Shown: one piece after another, positions 1-6,586 of the stretch
How the letters are laid out: each line of letters begins with the position of its first letter
How positions within the stretch are numbered: position 1 is the first letter of the stretch
Origin: a virus
Reading direction: 5' to 3' (one strand)
DNA: 45,480 nucleotides
IMG/VR virus record: IMGVR_UViG_3300031999_000049
Coordinates: 1 to 45,480 of that record
Made by a program: the position numbers and the translations under genes
The notes under the pieces: generated by a model
The model's input: the letters and a program-made list of their open reading frames with translations, nothing else
Told to the model about the DNA's origin: nothing
Databases searched by the model: none

Positions 1-50
1 CCGCCAAGGCCAGTAAAATTATTGATGAGGTAAAAATATGGCAGCAATGA
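1..50 (+). CDS. C-terminal end of an upstream gene (partial)
   Basis: The frame beginning at base 3 is open from the window edge to a TGA at 48-50 and encodes the tail AKASKIIDEVKIWQQ. It looks like an ordinary hydrophilic C-terminus. It would overlap the next start (38) by 13 bases, an arrangement common here. Another frame also runs from the edge to a TAA at 31-33, so the assignment is tentative and no function can be given. Confidence 0.3.
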   Translation, partial: AKASKIIDEVKIWQQ

Positions 51-256
51 TTTTTACTGGCGATGGCTCTGGCCATGGCTCTGGCTCTGGCTATGGCTCT
101 GGCGATGGCTGTGGCTCTGGCGATGGCTATGGCTCTGGCTATGGCTCTGGCTATGGCTATGGCTATGGCTATGGCTATGGCTATGGCTATGGCTCTGGCG
201 ATGGCGATGGCTCTGGCGATGGCGATGGCTCTGGCGATGGCGATGGTAAAGGTTAG
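38..256 (+). CDS. Gly-rich dipeptide-repeat protein
   Basis: This 72-residue ORF starts at an ATG with GAGG eight bases upstream. After MAAMIFT it is almost entirely Gly-X dipeptides, with X = Asp, Ser, Tyr, His or Cys, ending in GKG. It has no hydrophobic core, signal peptide or membrane segment, so it is probably disordered or a low-complexity aggregate-former. The chosen frame is the only one of the open frames with a ribosome binding site and a varied lead-in. The repeat has no stop codons in several frames on both strands, so openness alone proves nothing. Similar short Gly/Ser/Tyr/Asp repeat ORFs are, to my recollection, seen in other phages, with no known role. A non-coding repeat remains possible. 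Confidence 0.5.
   Translation: MAAMIFTGDGSGHGSGSGYGSGDGCGSGDGYGSGYGSGYGYGYGYGYGYGYGSGDGDGSGDGDGSGDGDGKG
59..244 (+). repeat. Hexanucleotide tandem repeat GGCNNT, 31 units
   Basis: Thirty-one uninterrupted 6-bp units occur, mainly GGCTAT, GGCTCT and GGCGAT, with single GGCCAT and GGCTGT variants. Seven GGCTAT units in a row lie near the centre and a higher-order GGCTCT-GGCGAT-GGCGAT triplet repeats near the 3' end. Unit number is likely to vary by slippage. Its base composition differs strongly from the AT-rich surroundings. Confidence 0.95.
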
Positions 257-286
257 CGTTGATTGAGAAGAAGGCGAGGGTGAAGG

Positions 287-490
287 GTGGGTAAATGTAG
301 AATTTGCAAAAATGAAATAAATCTAACTGTCGCAGGTTTACCTGTTGACTTATGTTGGGGTTGTATTGATAAAATAAGTATAGAGAAGATTCTTGATAAA
401 GCAGTGCAGGATACTTTATTAAAATGTCCGCCAAGGTGTGAATTACCTAAGCTAATTGAAGGTGTAGCTACATCAGAGGTTAAAAAATGA
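287..490 (+). CDS. Small zinc-ribbon protein
   Basis: This 67-residue protein starts at a GTG preceded by a G-rich purine stretch. The N-terminal half has two Cys pairs, CRIC near residue 4 and CWGC near residue 23, spaced as in a four-Cys zinc ribbon. The rest is helical, with one more Cys pair-like segment (CPPRC). The stop overlaps the next start by four bases (ATGA), so it is co-translated with the RuvC-like gene. A nucleic-acid-binding role is likely from the fold only, and no specific family was recognised. Confidence 0.7.
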   Translation: MGKCRICKNEINLTVAGLPVDLCWGCIDKISIEKILDKAVQDTLLKCPPRCELPKLIEGVATSEVKK

Positions 491-1107
491 CTATCGTAGG
501 AATTGACCCAGGACATCATGGGGCTATAGTAAGTATAGTAGCTACTGATGAAGCATCGGGTTGCTTTTATCGTATTCAAGATATGCCGATTAAGGACATA
601 AAGGTAAGTAAGAAGATTAGGTCTGATTATGATTTGAATGCTATAGAGAAGTTGATAAATTGTTGGGTATTAGAGAATGCTATTGTGTTTATTGAGAAAG
701 CTCAACCGAAGCCACCCCCGTTTGGAAAAAGATTCGGTTTAGCCACCAGCAGTATTTCAAACTTTCAATCAGGGTATTGTCGAGGATTATTTAGAATGGG
801 GCTGAAGGTAGCTAATGTTCGTTGCATTGAAGTACTTCCTAAAGAGTGGCAGAAGCACTTTGGAATAGTAAAGCCTAAAGATAAAGAGCAGAGAAAGTTA
901 TATGATACAAAGAAAGAGTCGTATAAGGTAGCATCAAAGCTATTTCCGAAGGCTGAATTGACTACGCCTATTAAGGAGTTCAAGACTGGAAGGAAGGTTG
1001 GTGGTAAGATACTTGATGGACGAGCAGATGCCTTATTGATTGGTGTTTGGGGATTGAATTATTTAAAAAGAGAAGGCGAGTGCAAAGAAAATAAAGTGGG
1101 ATTATAG
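487..1107 (+). CDS. RuvC-like Holliday junction resolvase
   Basis: This 206-residue protein has the RNase H-like layout of phage RuvC-type resolvases. GIDPGHHGAI at the N-terminus gives the first catalytic Asp (D7). VFIEKAQ (about 65-72) gives the catalytic Glu. LDGRADALLIG (about 176-186) gives the C-terminal acidic pair. Between them the VLPKEWQK segment is also typical. Such enzymes cut branched DNA during recombination and clear junctions before packaging, which fits its place just ahead of the terminase genes. It overlaps the zinc-ribbon gene by 4 bases and the endonuclease gene follows two bases after its stop. All key residues are visible, so I am confident in the superfamily. Confidence 0.85.
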   Translation: MTIVGIDPGHHGAIVSIVATDEASGCFYRIQDMPIKDIKVSKKIRSDYDLNAIEKLINCWVLENAIVFIEKAQPKPPPFGKRFGLATSSISNFQSGYCRGLFRMGLKVANVRCIEVLPKEWQKHFGIVKPKDKEQRKLYDTKKESYKVASKLFPKAELTTPIKEFKTGRKVGGKILDGRADALLIGVWGLNYLKREGECKENKVGL

Positions 1108-1108
1108 T

Positions 1109-1873
1109 ATGAATTTATGCGAATGCGGTTGTGGTAAAGAGACGACTATTATGCGAGATAGTAATGCTACGTTAGGGTATGTGAAAGGTGCCTATCATCG
1201 TTTTGTACTTGGGCACAGGGACCCGACTTTGTCTATTTGGAATAAAGGACTAACAGCTGACATGGATAAAAGAATTAAGAGGGCAAGTGAGGAGACCAAT
1301 GAAGAAATTTACGGTGCTAGAGCTGGGACTATTAGAGCTAATATGTCTCTTAGTTCTAAGAAGGCACATGCTAATCCTAAAAATTATCAAAACGTTGTTG
1401 TAGGAACAAGTAGAAAAGGATATTTTTGGTCGGATAAGAATAATTGTGACATTTTTTACGCTTCTAGTTACGAGTTAACTGTTTGTATGATACTAGAGAA
1501 AGACGGTTCTGTGGTAAGATGGGGCCGTTGCCATTATAGAATAATGTACGTAGTGGAGGGTGTGGATAGGAGTTATGCTCCTGACTTCTTTGTTGAGTAT
1601 AAAGACGGGGTGAAAAAGATTATTGAATCTAAGTCCATTTGGGAATTTACGTATCCTGAGAGAAGAAAAGTGATAGAGTGCAAGAAAGAGGCAGCAATTA
1701 AGTTTTGTCTTCAGCATAGTATGATTTACGAGATTTGGACAGAGACTTTTTTATTTGAGAAAGAGAAGAGTACTTTAAGCTTAGGTGACCAGGAGAAAGT
1801 GATGAGTATAAGAAATAATTTAGAGAAGGAAGCAGAGAATTCACCCAAGAAAGAAGAAGTAGAGAAAGTATAA
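1109..1873 (+). CDS. Freestanding homing endonuclease, PD-(D/E)XK type
   Basis: This 254-residue protein opens with CECGCG, a short Cys motif found in three other endonuclease genes of this window. Next comes a segment with NKGL (NUMOD3-like) and EEIYGARAGTIRANM, a motif repeated in the intron-1 endonuclease. The C-terminal half (from about residue 110) has a PD-(D/E)XK nuclease layout: SSYELTV, then APDF at about residue 157, then IIESK at about 170-174. It sits between RuvC and terminase genes with no group I intron core elements that I could see nearby, so it is a freestanding (intronless) homing gene. It probably cleaves related phage genomes lacking it and is copied by repair. Confidence 0.75.
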   Translation: MNLCECGCGKETTIMRDSNATLGYVKGAYHRFVLGHRDPTLSIWNKGLTADMDKRIKRASEETNEEIYGARAGTIRANMSLSSKKAHANPKNYQNVVVGTSRKGYFWSDKNNCDIFYASSYELTVCMILEKDGSVVRWGRCHYRIMYVVEGVDRSYAPDFFVEYKDGVKKIIESKSIWEFTYPERRKVIECKKEAAIKFCLQHSMIYEIWTETFLFEKEKSTLSLGDQEKVMSIRNNLEKEAENSPKKEEVEKV

Positions 1874-1931
1874 AGATAGATTCGTTCATTGGCTGAGAGT
1901 TGAAAACAGATGGACATATTTATGAGAAATA

Positions 1932-2639
1932 ATGTCCGATTTAGAAAAGTTCAAGACCCTGGAAAAGATTAAGCTGTCTTACCTAAGACACCGTGGGAAT
2001 GTCCTTGAGGTGTCCGCCGAATTAGGCCTACCATTAGACTTCATTAAAAAGAGCATTGGTAAGATTAAGGGGCAAGAGAAGAGGGATGTCTCTGTGCTTA
2101 TTGCCAATACTTTGATGCAGCATATCTTGTTGGGGCATGATTCAAGAGTGCACTATTTGATGGATATACTGCGTTCGACTGCTGATAGGAAGCAGATAGA
2201 GCTATCAGTCTGCTGTGATATGCCGGTTACTACCCAGGAAGGAAGAACTATTTGTGCAAAATGTACAAAAGAAGCTATAGTTAAGAAGATAGATAAGACT
2301 TCGATTTACGAAATAATCCAAAAGACACTTGAATTATTACGGCTTGAAGATGAATACCTTGTAAATGTTGCAGAGAAAATGGGATATACGAATAAGGTTG
2401 AAGTAGCGCAACAACCTACAATTAGCTTAAAGCAGAACTTTATTAACTTTGGAACAAAGGAAGCCCCTCAGATTATAGATGTGCAGAAGTTAGGAGGATT
2501 GGAAGCTGAGAAAGTGATAAAGGAGTTGGAAGCGATAGCTCAAGGAGGACAAGATGGACACAGTGCAGGAACGTCAATCGAAGGGACTTTGCCCCCTATG
2601 CAAGGAACCTCTACCGAAGGAAGTGGAGATAGTAAATGA
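1932..2639 (+). CDS. Probable terminase small subunit
   Basis: The 235-residue product starts with a helix-turn-helix-like segment (about 12-48; NVLEVSAELGLPLDFIKKSI), as in terminase small subunits that recognise phage DNA. A central part contains a Cys cluster (CCDM, CAKC at about 95-118), possibly zinc-binding. Predicted helices follow, with a Gly/Ser/Thr-rich tail at the C-terminus. Its position two genes upstream of the large terminase supports the call, although the sequence alone is not decisive and a transcription factor is the alternative. The last 86 bases overlap a small zinc-finger gene in another frame, so the low-complexity tail may partly be shaped by that second frame. Confidence 0.55.
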   Translation: MSDLEKFKTLEKIKLSYLRHRGNVLEVSAELGLPLDFIKKSIGKIKGQEKRDVSVLIANTLMQHILLGHDSRVHYLMDILRSTADRKQIELSVCCDMPVTTQEGRTICAKCTKEAIVKKIDKTSIYEIIQKTLELLRLEDEYLVNVAEKMGYTNKVEVAQQPTISLKQNFINFGTKEAPQIIDVQKLGGLEAEKVIKELEAIAQGGQDGHSAGTSIEGTLPPMQGTSTEGSGDSK

Positions 2640-2706
2640 TAGAAAGTATGGTGAGGTGAAGGTTTGTAGAAAGCACACTAAAGTGAAGGAGGAAGAAGAT
2701 GTGTGA
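2554..2706 (+). CDS. Small overlapping zinc-finger protein
   Basis: This is a 50-residue ORF with an excellent ribosome binding site (AAGGAGG, with the ATG at 2554). It contains CPLC near residue 13 and CRKH near residue 35, a C-X2-C / C-X2-H set typical of small zinc fingers, followed by a charged KVKEEE tail. It overlaps the end of the preceding gene by 86 bases and the start of the GroES-like gene by 8 bases, filling what would otherwise be a 59-base gap. The Shine-Dalgarno spacing and metal ligands argue for a real gene. Function unknown. Confidence 0.62.
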   Translation: MDTVQERQSKGLCPLCKEPLPKEVEIVNDRKYGEVKVCRKHTKVKEEEDV

Positions 2707-3166
2707 GTCGAAGTGCATTGAATGTGGCACAGAGTTAAAAGATATTGATTTAAGAAAAGTGGTTAATGGCACAATAGATGTGCCATTTGTTTGTTCTCAT
2801 TGTGGTTCGATTAAGTTTCCTTTTGAACCTACGAGGGATGTAGTATTTTTGTTGAGAGAACCAGCACCTGAAGTGTCGAAAGGTGGTATTTACTTAATAG
2901 AGGAAACGAACTTCGTTGGAGGAGGCCCAAGGACGTATTTACGAGGGAATAGCGCAAGAGTATTAGCTATTGGCCCAGGTTTTTATAATCCTAAAGGAGG
3001 ATTTATTCCTACTGAATTGCAGGTAGGACAGATAGTCCACTTCAACGTTAAGGTTCCGTGGCACATTGACCTTAAAGGGGATGATGGTAAAGAGTACCAC
3101 GTGGTTTATTGTGGAGAAAAAGACGTATGGTTAAAGAGAGATAATGAAGAAAAATCCCAAAGATAA
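2699..3166 (+). CDS. GroES-like co-chaperonin with N-terminal zinc ribbon
   Basis: The 155-residue product has two parts. Residues 1-45 carry two Cys pairs (CIEC, CSHC), a zinc ribbon. Residues about 48-150 resemble the GroES beta-barrel: RDVVFLLREP at the strand-1 position, then SKGGIYLIEE at the mobile-loop and hydrophobic position, then ARVLAIGPGF, LQVGQIVHFN and a closing EYHVVYCGEKDVWL, in the order seen in GroES. Phage co-chaperonins such as T4 gp31 replace host GroES so that the capsid protein can fold in GroEL, which fits its place beside terminase in a structural operon. The zinc ribbon is not part of classical GroES. Start chosen for AAGGAGG upstream. Confidence 0.72.
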   Translation: MCESKCIECGTELKDIDLRKVVNGTIDVPFVCSHCGSIKFPFEPTRDVVFLLREPAPEVSKGGIYLIEETNFVGGGPRTYLRGNSARVLAIGPGFYNPKGGFIPTELQVGQIVHFNVKVPWHIDLKGDDGKEYHVVYCGEKDVWLKRDNEEKSQR

Positions 3167-5090
3167 AGGCTTTCAGAGCTATATAGATTATTTTTATCAA
3201 TTGCATTATGCCGAAAAGCCTGTAGACATAATTACGTTTTTGAAAGAGGACGAGTTTATAGGCAGGTCAACGAATAACCTAGCTACTGTGTACGAAGGTT
3301 GGCTAGACGTAATGAAGGAGATATTTCGAAATGATTCGAAGTATCTCGTTGTTTTGACTGGAGCTATAGGAATTGGTAAGACAACGATAGCTGACTACTG
3401 CCTGGCATACGTATTGTATAGGCATATGAATTTAAAGTCACCTTGGGGGTATTACGAGAAATCCCCGCTTGGAAAGATGGCTGTATCGTTCTTTAGCCTT
3501 ACGCGGTCTTTATCTGCGTCAAAGGGTTATAGGACATTGATGAACATAATTAGTAGAAGCCCCTGGTTTATAAATCATGGTGCTAGAGTAAGGAACACCC
3601 TTGAAACAGACGTTGATATTCCCTTATTTGAGTGGGCACTTTCATCGCCGAGCTCCAAAGGCTTTGGGGTCCAGAGCAAAGATGTGATAACAGCGATGCT
3701 TGATGAGGTTGATGACCCGATGTCTTCACTTGGTCAAAAGAAAAGAGTTGTGGCTGCTTACGATGCTACAGTAAGGCGATTTGAATCTCGCTTTGTCTTT
3801 AAAGGTTCGAGTCTTGGAAGACTGTTTTTAATATCTTCTAAGACTGACGAGCTTGCATTTTTGGAAACATTTATTGAAGAGATGAAGAGTTCCAACAAAG
3901 TGCTAGTATTTGATAAAGCGCAATGGGAGATATTTCCAAAGAAAAGATACTCTGGAAAAAGATTCTCTGTGTTAGTAGGAGATGCTTATTTGCCCTCGAG
4001 AATAATCGGCTCAGAAGAAGAAAAGATTACGTTAGTAAGGGCAGGAAAAACTCTTAAAGAGATACCGGAAGAATTACGTTTTGATTTTGAGAAGGACGTA
4101 GTGGGAAGCTTGAGAGATTATGCGGGGATAAGTGTATTAGGAACAAGAAGATATAAGCTGTTTCCGTCTGAAAAGTTTATTATAGAATGTTTTGATAAGA
4201 CAAAACCAGACCCGGTAGTTGTGAATACTTTGTTGGTAGGACTGGAAGGAGATGTGCCTTGGATAAAGAGTTTAAACCTAAGTGCGATACGCATGCCATT
4301 AAGCATTCCGAGATGCATGCATTTGGATATATCGTTCTCGGGAGATGCGATGGCTTTATCTTCGGCAGGAATAAAGCGCTGGACAGAGGTGCAGGTTCAG
4401 ACTGAAGAAGGCACGTTTAAGTCTGAGATACTTCCGGTAATAGAGACTGATTTTATTCTAAGGATTAAAGCAAGGGAAGGAGATAGAATACCTTTGCATA
4501 TGATGCGTAAGTTTGTGCTTGATTTAAAGTCTGCTGGAATGAAGATACAGTTGTTTACAGCAGATTTGCGGTTAGCATCAGAGGATACAATGCAGCTGCT
4601 AACGAAAGCTGGGATATCGTCGGAGTATTTTTCTTTGGATACATCGATTACGCCATATATGGACTTTAGAAGTTTGGTATTTGAGAAGCGTTGGATTTGC
4701 CACCAGCATGAATACTTATTTTTTGAGTTAAAGAACCTTGAGTTTAATCGTGATGAGCACGGAGGCAAAGGTAAGATAGACCACCCGATTAAAGTAAAGG
4801 ATATTGAGATACTTAATGATGGAACTTATCGGGATATAGTGATGGAAGGAACTAAGGATGTATCTGATGCTTGCGTAGGTGCTGTAATAAATGCGCTATT
4901 GCTTGCTAAGAAGATGATGCGCCCTGAAGACGTTAAGAAGATGTTTGAAGCGTTAGACACAAAGCCAGCTGAAGGATTACCGAGCGATTGGTTTATCAAT
5001 CGAAAGTCGACTGGAGGGAAGGCCGTATTGACTGACGAAGAGGAGATAGCTAGAAAGAATCTTGAGATATTGAAGAATTGGCAACCTTAA
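3144..5090 (+). CDS. terL: Terminase large subunit (ATPase-nuclease)
   Basis: This 648-residue DNA-packaging motor protein has an ATPase domain with a Walker A motif GAIGIGKTT (about 73-81), a Walker B motif VITAMLDEVDD (about 181-191) and a coupling motif LISSKTDE soon after. A C-terminal RNase H-like nuclease domain carries LDISFSGDAMAL (about 394), FTADLRLAS (about 471), IDHPIK (about 545) and KDVSDACVGAV (about 571), matching the acidic sites of large terminases. It would dock on the portal encoded at 6587. The start overlaps the co-chaperonin gene by 23 bases. It is full length, with no intein or intron seen. Confidence 0.92.
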   Translation: MKKNPKDKGFQSYIDYFYQLHYAEKPVDIITFLKEDEFIGRSTNNLATVYEGWLDVMKEIFRNDSKYLVVLTGAIGIGKTTIADYCLAYVLYRHMNLKSPWGYYEKSPLGKMAVSFFSLTRSLSASKGYRTLMNIISRSPWFINHGARVRNTLETDVDIPLFEWALSSPSSKGFGVQSKDVITAMLDEVDDPMSSLGQKKRVVAAYDATVRRFESRFVFKGSSLGRLFLISSKTDELAFLETFIEEMKSSNKVLVFDKAQWEIFPKKRYSGKRFSVLVGDAYLPSRIIGSEEEKITLVRAGKTLKEIPEELRFDFEKDVVGSLRDYAGISVLGTRRYKLFPSEKFIIECFDKTKPDPVVVNTLLVGLEGDVPWIKSLNLSAIRMPLSIPRCMHLDISFSGDAMALSSAGIKRWTEVQVQTEEGTFKSEILPVIETDFILRIKAREGDRIPLHMMRKFVLDLKSAGMKIQLFTADLRLASEDTMQLLTKAGISSEYFSLDTSITPYMDFRSLVFEKRWICHQHEYLFFELKNLEFNRDEHGGKGKIDHPIKVKDIEILNDGTYRDIVMEGTKDVSDACVGAVINALLLAKKMMRPEDVKKMFEALDTKPAEGLPSDWFINRKSTGGKAVLTDEEEIARKNLEILKNWQP

Positions 5091-5096
5091 ACCCCT

Positions 5097-5747
5097 ATGA
5101 CATACGACCCTAATAAATCGAGAACGATAATATCGTCTGAGCTTGCTCCCTTAATAATTAAGTTCAGAGAAAAGCAAGAGCCGGAGACGTTTTGCCAAAT
5201 CCTGCTGCTAATCGACCCTTTGATACTTCGCATAGTTAATCAGCTGGTTAAGAAGGTTCCGCATTTGCGAGACTGTGTCAGGGGTGAGCTTTACCATACT
5301 GCGATAGTCGCTACGCATAAAGCGATATGCGAATTTGAGATTAGGGATGAGAAGAGCATATATAGCTTTCCGATGCAGTTGAAAGGTAAGATAATCTATG
5401 CGTTTAAGCGAACGTTCTTTCCGAAGGAGTTTTATGTTCCGATTGAAGAGTTTGAGCACTTCCGGGTGAATACTCAGTGGCAAATGCCGTTGAATGAAAG
5501 TGCCCTTAGATTACGGATGGTGGAAGAAGCGCTAGAGTATCTTGTTAAGAACCGCTATGTCTATCCGAAGATAAAGTCGGTTATCATGCTTAGGTTGGCC
5601 GGAAAGACGCATAAGGAAGTAGCCAAGATTACCGGGATACCGTTCGGAACCGTGAAGTATTACGCTGTGGAAGGCATTAAGAGCCTTAAGAGATTGTTTA
5701 AGAAAGGTACGCTAAAGAAGGAGGATAAGCATGGCAAACCCGCATAG
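5097..5747 (+). CDS. Sigma-70-family-like transcription factor
   Basis: The 216-residue product looks like a divergent small sigma factor. The middle (about 45-130) is helical with a region 2-like core. The C-terminus has a helix-turn-helix of the region 4 type (about 165-200): MLRLAGKTHKEVAKITG, then GTVKYYAVEGIKSLKRLF. T4-like phages use such a factor (gp55) for late transcription, and location inside the terminase-to-portal stretch is consistent with control of late genes. The start at 5097 lacks a good Shine-Dalgarno sequence, so translation may be coupled to terL, which ends six bases earlier. A host-like ECF factor or other HTH regulator is the alternative. Confidence 0.65.
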   Translation: MTYDPNKSRTIISSELAPLIIKFREKQEPETFCQILLLIDPLILRIVNQLVKKVPHLRDCVRGELYHTAIVATHKAICEFEIRDEKSIYSFPMQLKGKIIYAFKRTFFPKEFYVPIEEFEHFRVNTQWQMPLNESALRLRMVEEALEYLVKNRYVYPKIKSVIMLRLAGKTHKEVAKITGIPFGTVKYYAVEGIKSLKRLFKKGTLKKEDKHGKPA

Positions 5748-5901
5748 AGATAAAGTGAGAGGATGTTTCGGTCAGCCTAAGTATAAAGGAGAAAGCGACC
5801 CCAAACAGCAAGCATCTGCTAATATAGAGATTGGCCAAGGGTTTAAGATAACAAAGAAGGAGAAACCGAATGACGATAAAGCATCCGAACAGAGCAAATA
5901 A
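5731..5901 (+). CDS. Small hydrophilic protein
   Basis: This 56-residue ORF starts at an ATG six bases after AAGGAGG. The protein is charged and Lys/Gln-rich (MANPHRDKVRGCFGQPKY at the start), with no motif or membrane segment. It overlaps the end of the sigma-like gene by 17 bases and the next tiny gene by 32, forming a translationally coupled run. Function unknown. Confidence 0.55.
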   Translation: MANPHRDKVRGCFGQPKYKGESDPKQQASANIEIGQGFKITKKEKPNDDKASEQSK

Positions 5902-6016
5902 GAGAATATGTAAGAAAGGAGCAGGATGTAAAGCATGCAAACCGCATAAGGGTAAGTACGCTCCGCACTTCAAGAATAGAGAGAGAGCACTACGGAAAGA
6001 AGCTATCGACCCTTGA
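5870..6016 (+). CDS. Very basic small Cys-containing protein
   Basis: This 48-residue ORF follows a strong ribosome binding site (AAGGAG, six to seven bases before ATG 5870). It is rich in Lys, Arg and His and has three Cys in CKKGAGCKAC, which could bind a metal. The charge suggests nucleic acid or ribosome binding. It is the last gene before a roughly 100-base gap holding a promoter-like sequence. Function unknown. Confidence 0.58.
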   Translation: MTIKHPNRANKRICKKGAGCKACKPHKGKYAPHFKNRERALRKEAIDP

Positions 6017-6031
6017 AATCAAAATATCGAC

Positions 6032-6061
6032 TTGCAAAGTACCTAAAAAAGGACTTATATT
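6032..6061 (+). promoter_or_regulatory. Sigma-70-type promoter candidate
   Basis: TTGCAA (6032-6037) and TATATT (6056-6061) are separated by 18 bases, matching four of six and five of six consensus positions. It lies in one of the few real intergenic gaps (6017-6112), upstream of the gene at 6113 and the portal gene. AT-rich DNA gives such matches by chance, so confidence is low. Confidence 0.35.
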
Positions 6062-6112
6062 AGTATTAGGAGGGAGTAAGGAAAAAACTGAAATTTTGCG
6101 TTGGAGGCACTA

Positions 6113-6577
6113 GTGGGGTTGCAAATAGACTTGGAAAGAGACAAATGTCAGCAGCTTTTGAATGATTTAGGCTTGAATGCTACATATAGTGCTATTGTTA
6201 CAAAGAAGCTATTCGCTGATTATGTTGGAATTACTAAAGGTGACGATATAGTTATAGATGGCAAGTTATATGGCCAGAAGGATGGGGACATAGTAATAGT
6301 CGAAAGAAAGAGTTGTGCAAGACCAGAGAACGCGCTTTGTCAGATTTTTAGATATCTTGAAGAGTATAAGAGGGAATTTAAAGGTAAGTCGCGAAATTGT
6401 TTCAACTTTCCTAATAGCAAGTTTTTATTGATTATTTACTATGATAGAAAAGCCGGTGTTACTGAGTTTCAGAGACTTTGGCAGCAATATAAGAAGTACT
6501 TTTATAAAGAGAACGTAGAATACAAAGTACAGTTTGTTTATCGTGATGAAGAAGGTATTCCAATAGTCTTAGAATAG
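6113..6577 (+). CDS. PD-(D/E)XK nuclease-fold protein
   Basis: I take the GTG at 6113 as the start, because GGAGG (6103-6107) lies five bases before it; a TTG at 6101 is in frame but overlaps that site. The product is 154 residues. GDIVIVERKS at about residues 58-67 supplies the D...ExK signature of a PD-(D/E)XK nuclease. The following helix (ENALCQIFRYLEEY) and the strand FLLIIYYDRK fit the same fold. It stands alone between the promoter candidate and the portal. It could be a head-associated nuclease or a homing-type relic; nothing in the sequence decides between them. Confidence 0.58.
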   Translation: MGLQIDLERDKCQQLLNDLGLNATYSAIVTKKLFADYVGITKGDDIVIDGKLYGQKDGDIVIVERKSCARPENALCQIFRYLEEYKREFKGKSRNCFNFPNSKFLLIIYYDRKAGVTEFQRLWQQYKKYFYKENVEYKVQFVYRDEEGIPIVLE

Positions 6578-6586
6578 GAGAGTCGA

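Noticed and set aside
59-244. CRISPR array or origin iterons
   Set aside because: Units are 6 bases with no spacers, and the series is better explained as a coding tandem repeat.
54-434. Minus-strand His/Ser/Gln-rich ORF
   Set aside because: It is the reverse reading of the stop-free repeat and has no ribosome binding site; all neighbours are on the + strand.
3144-5090. Intein or intron in the large terminase
   Set aside because: ATPase and nuclease motifs are in order in one uninterrupted frame of normal length with no splicing motifs.
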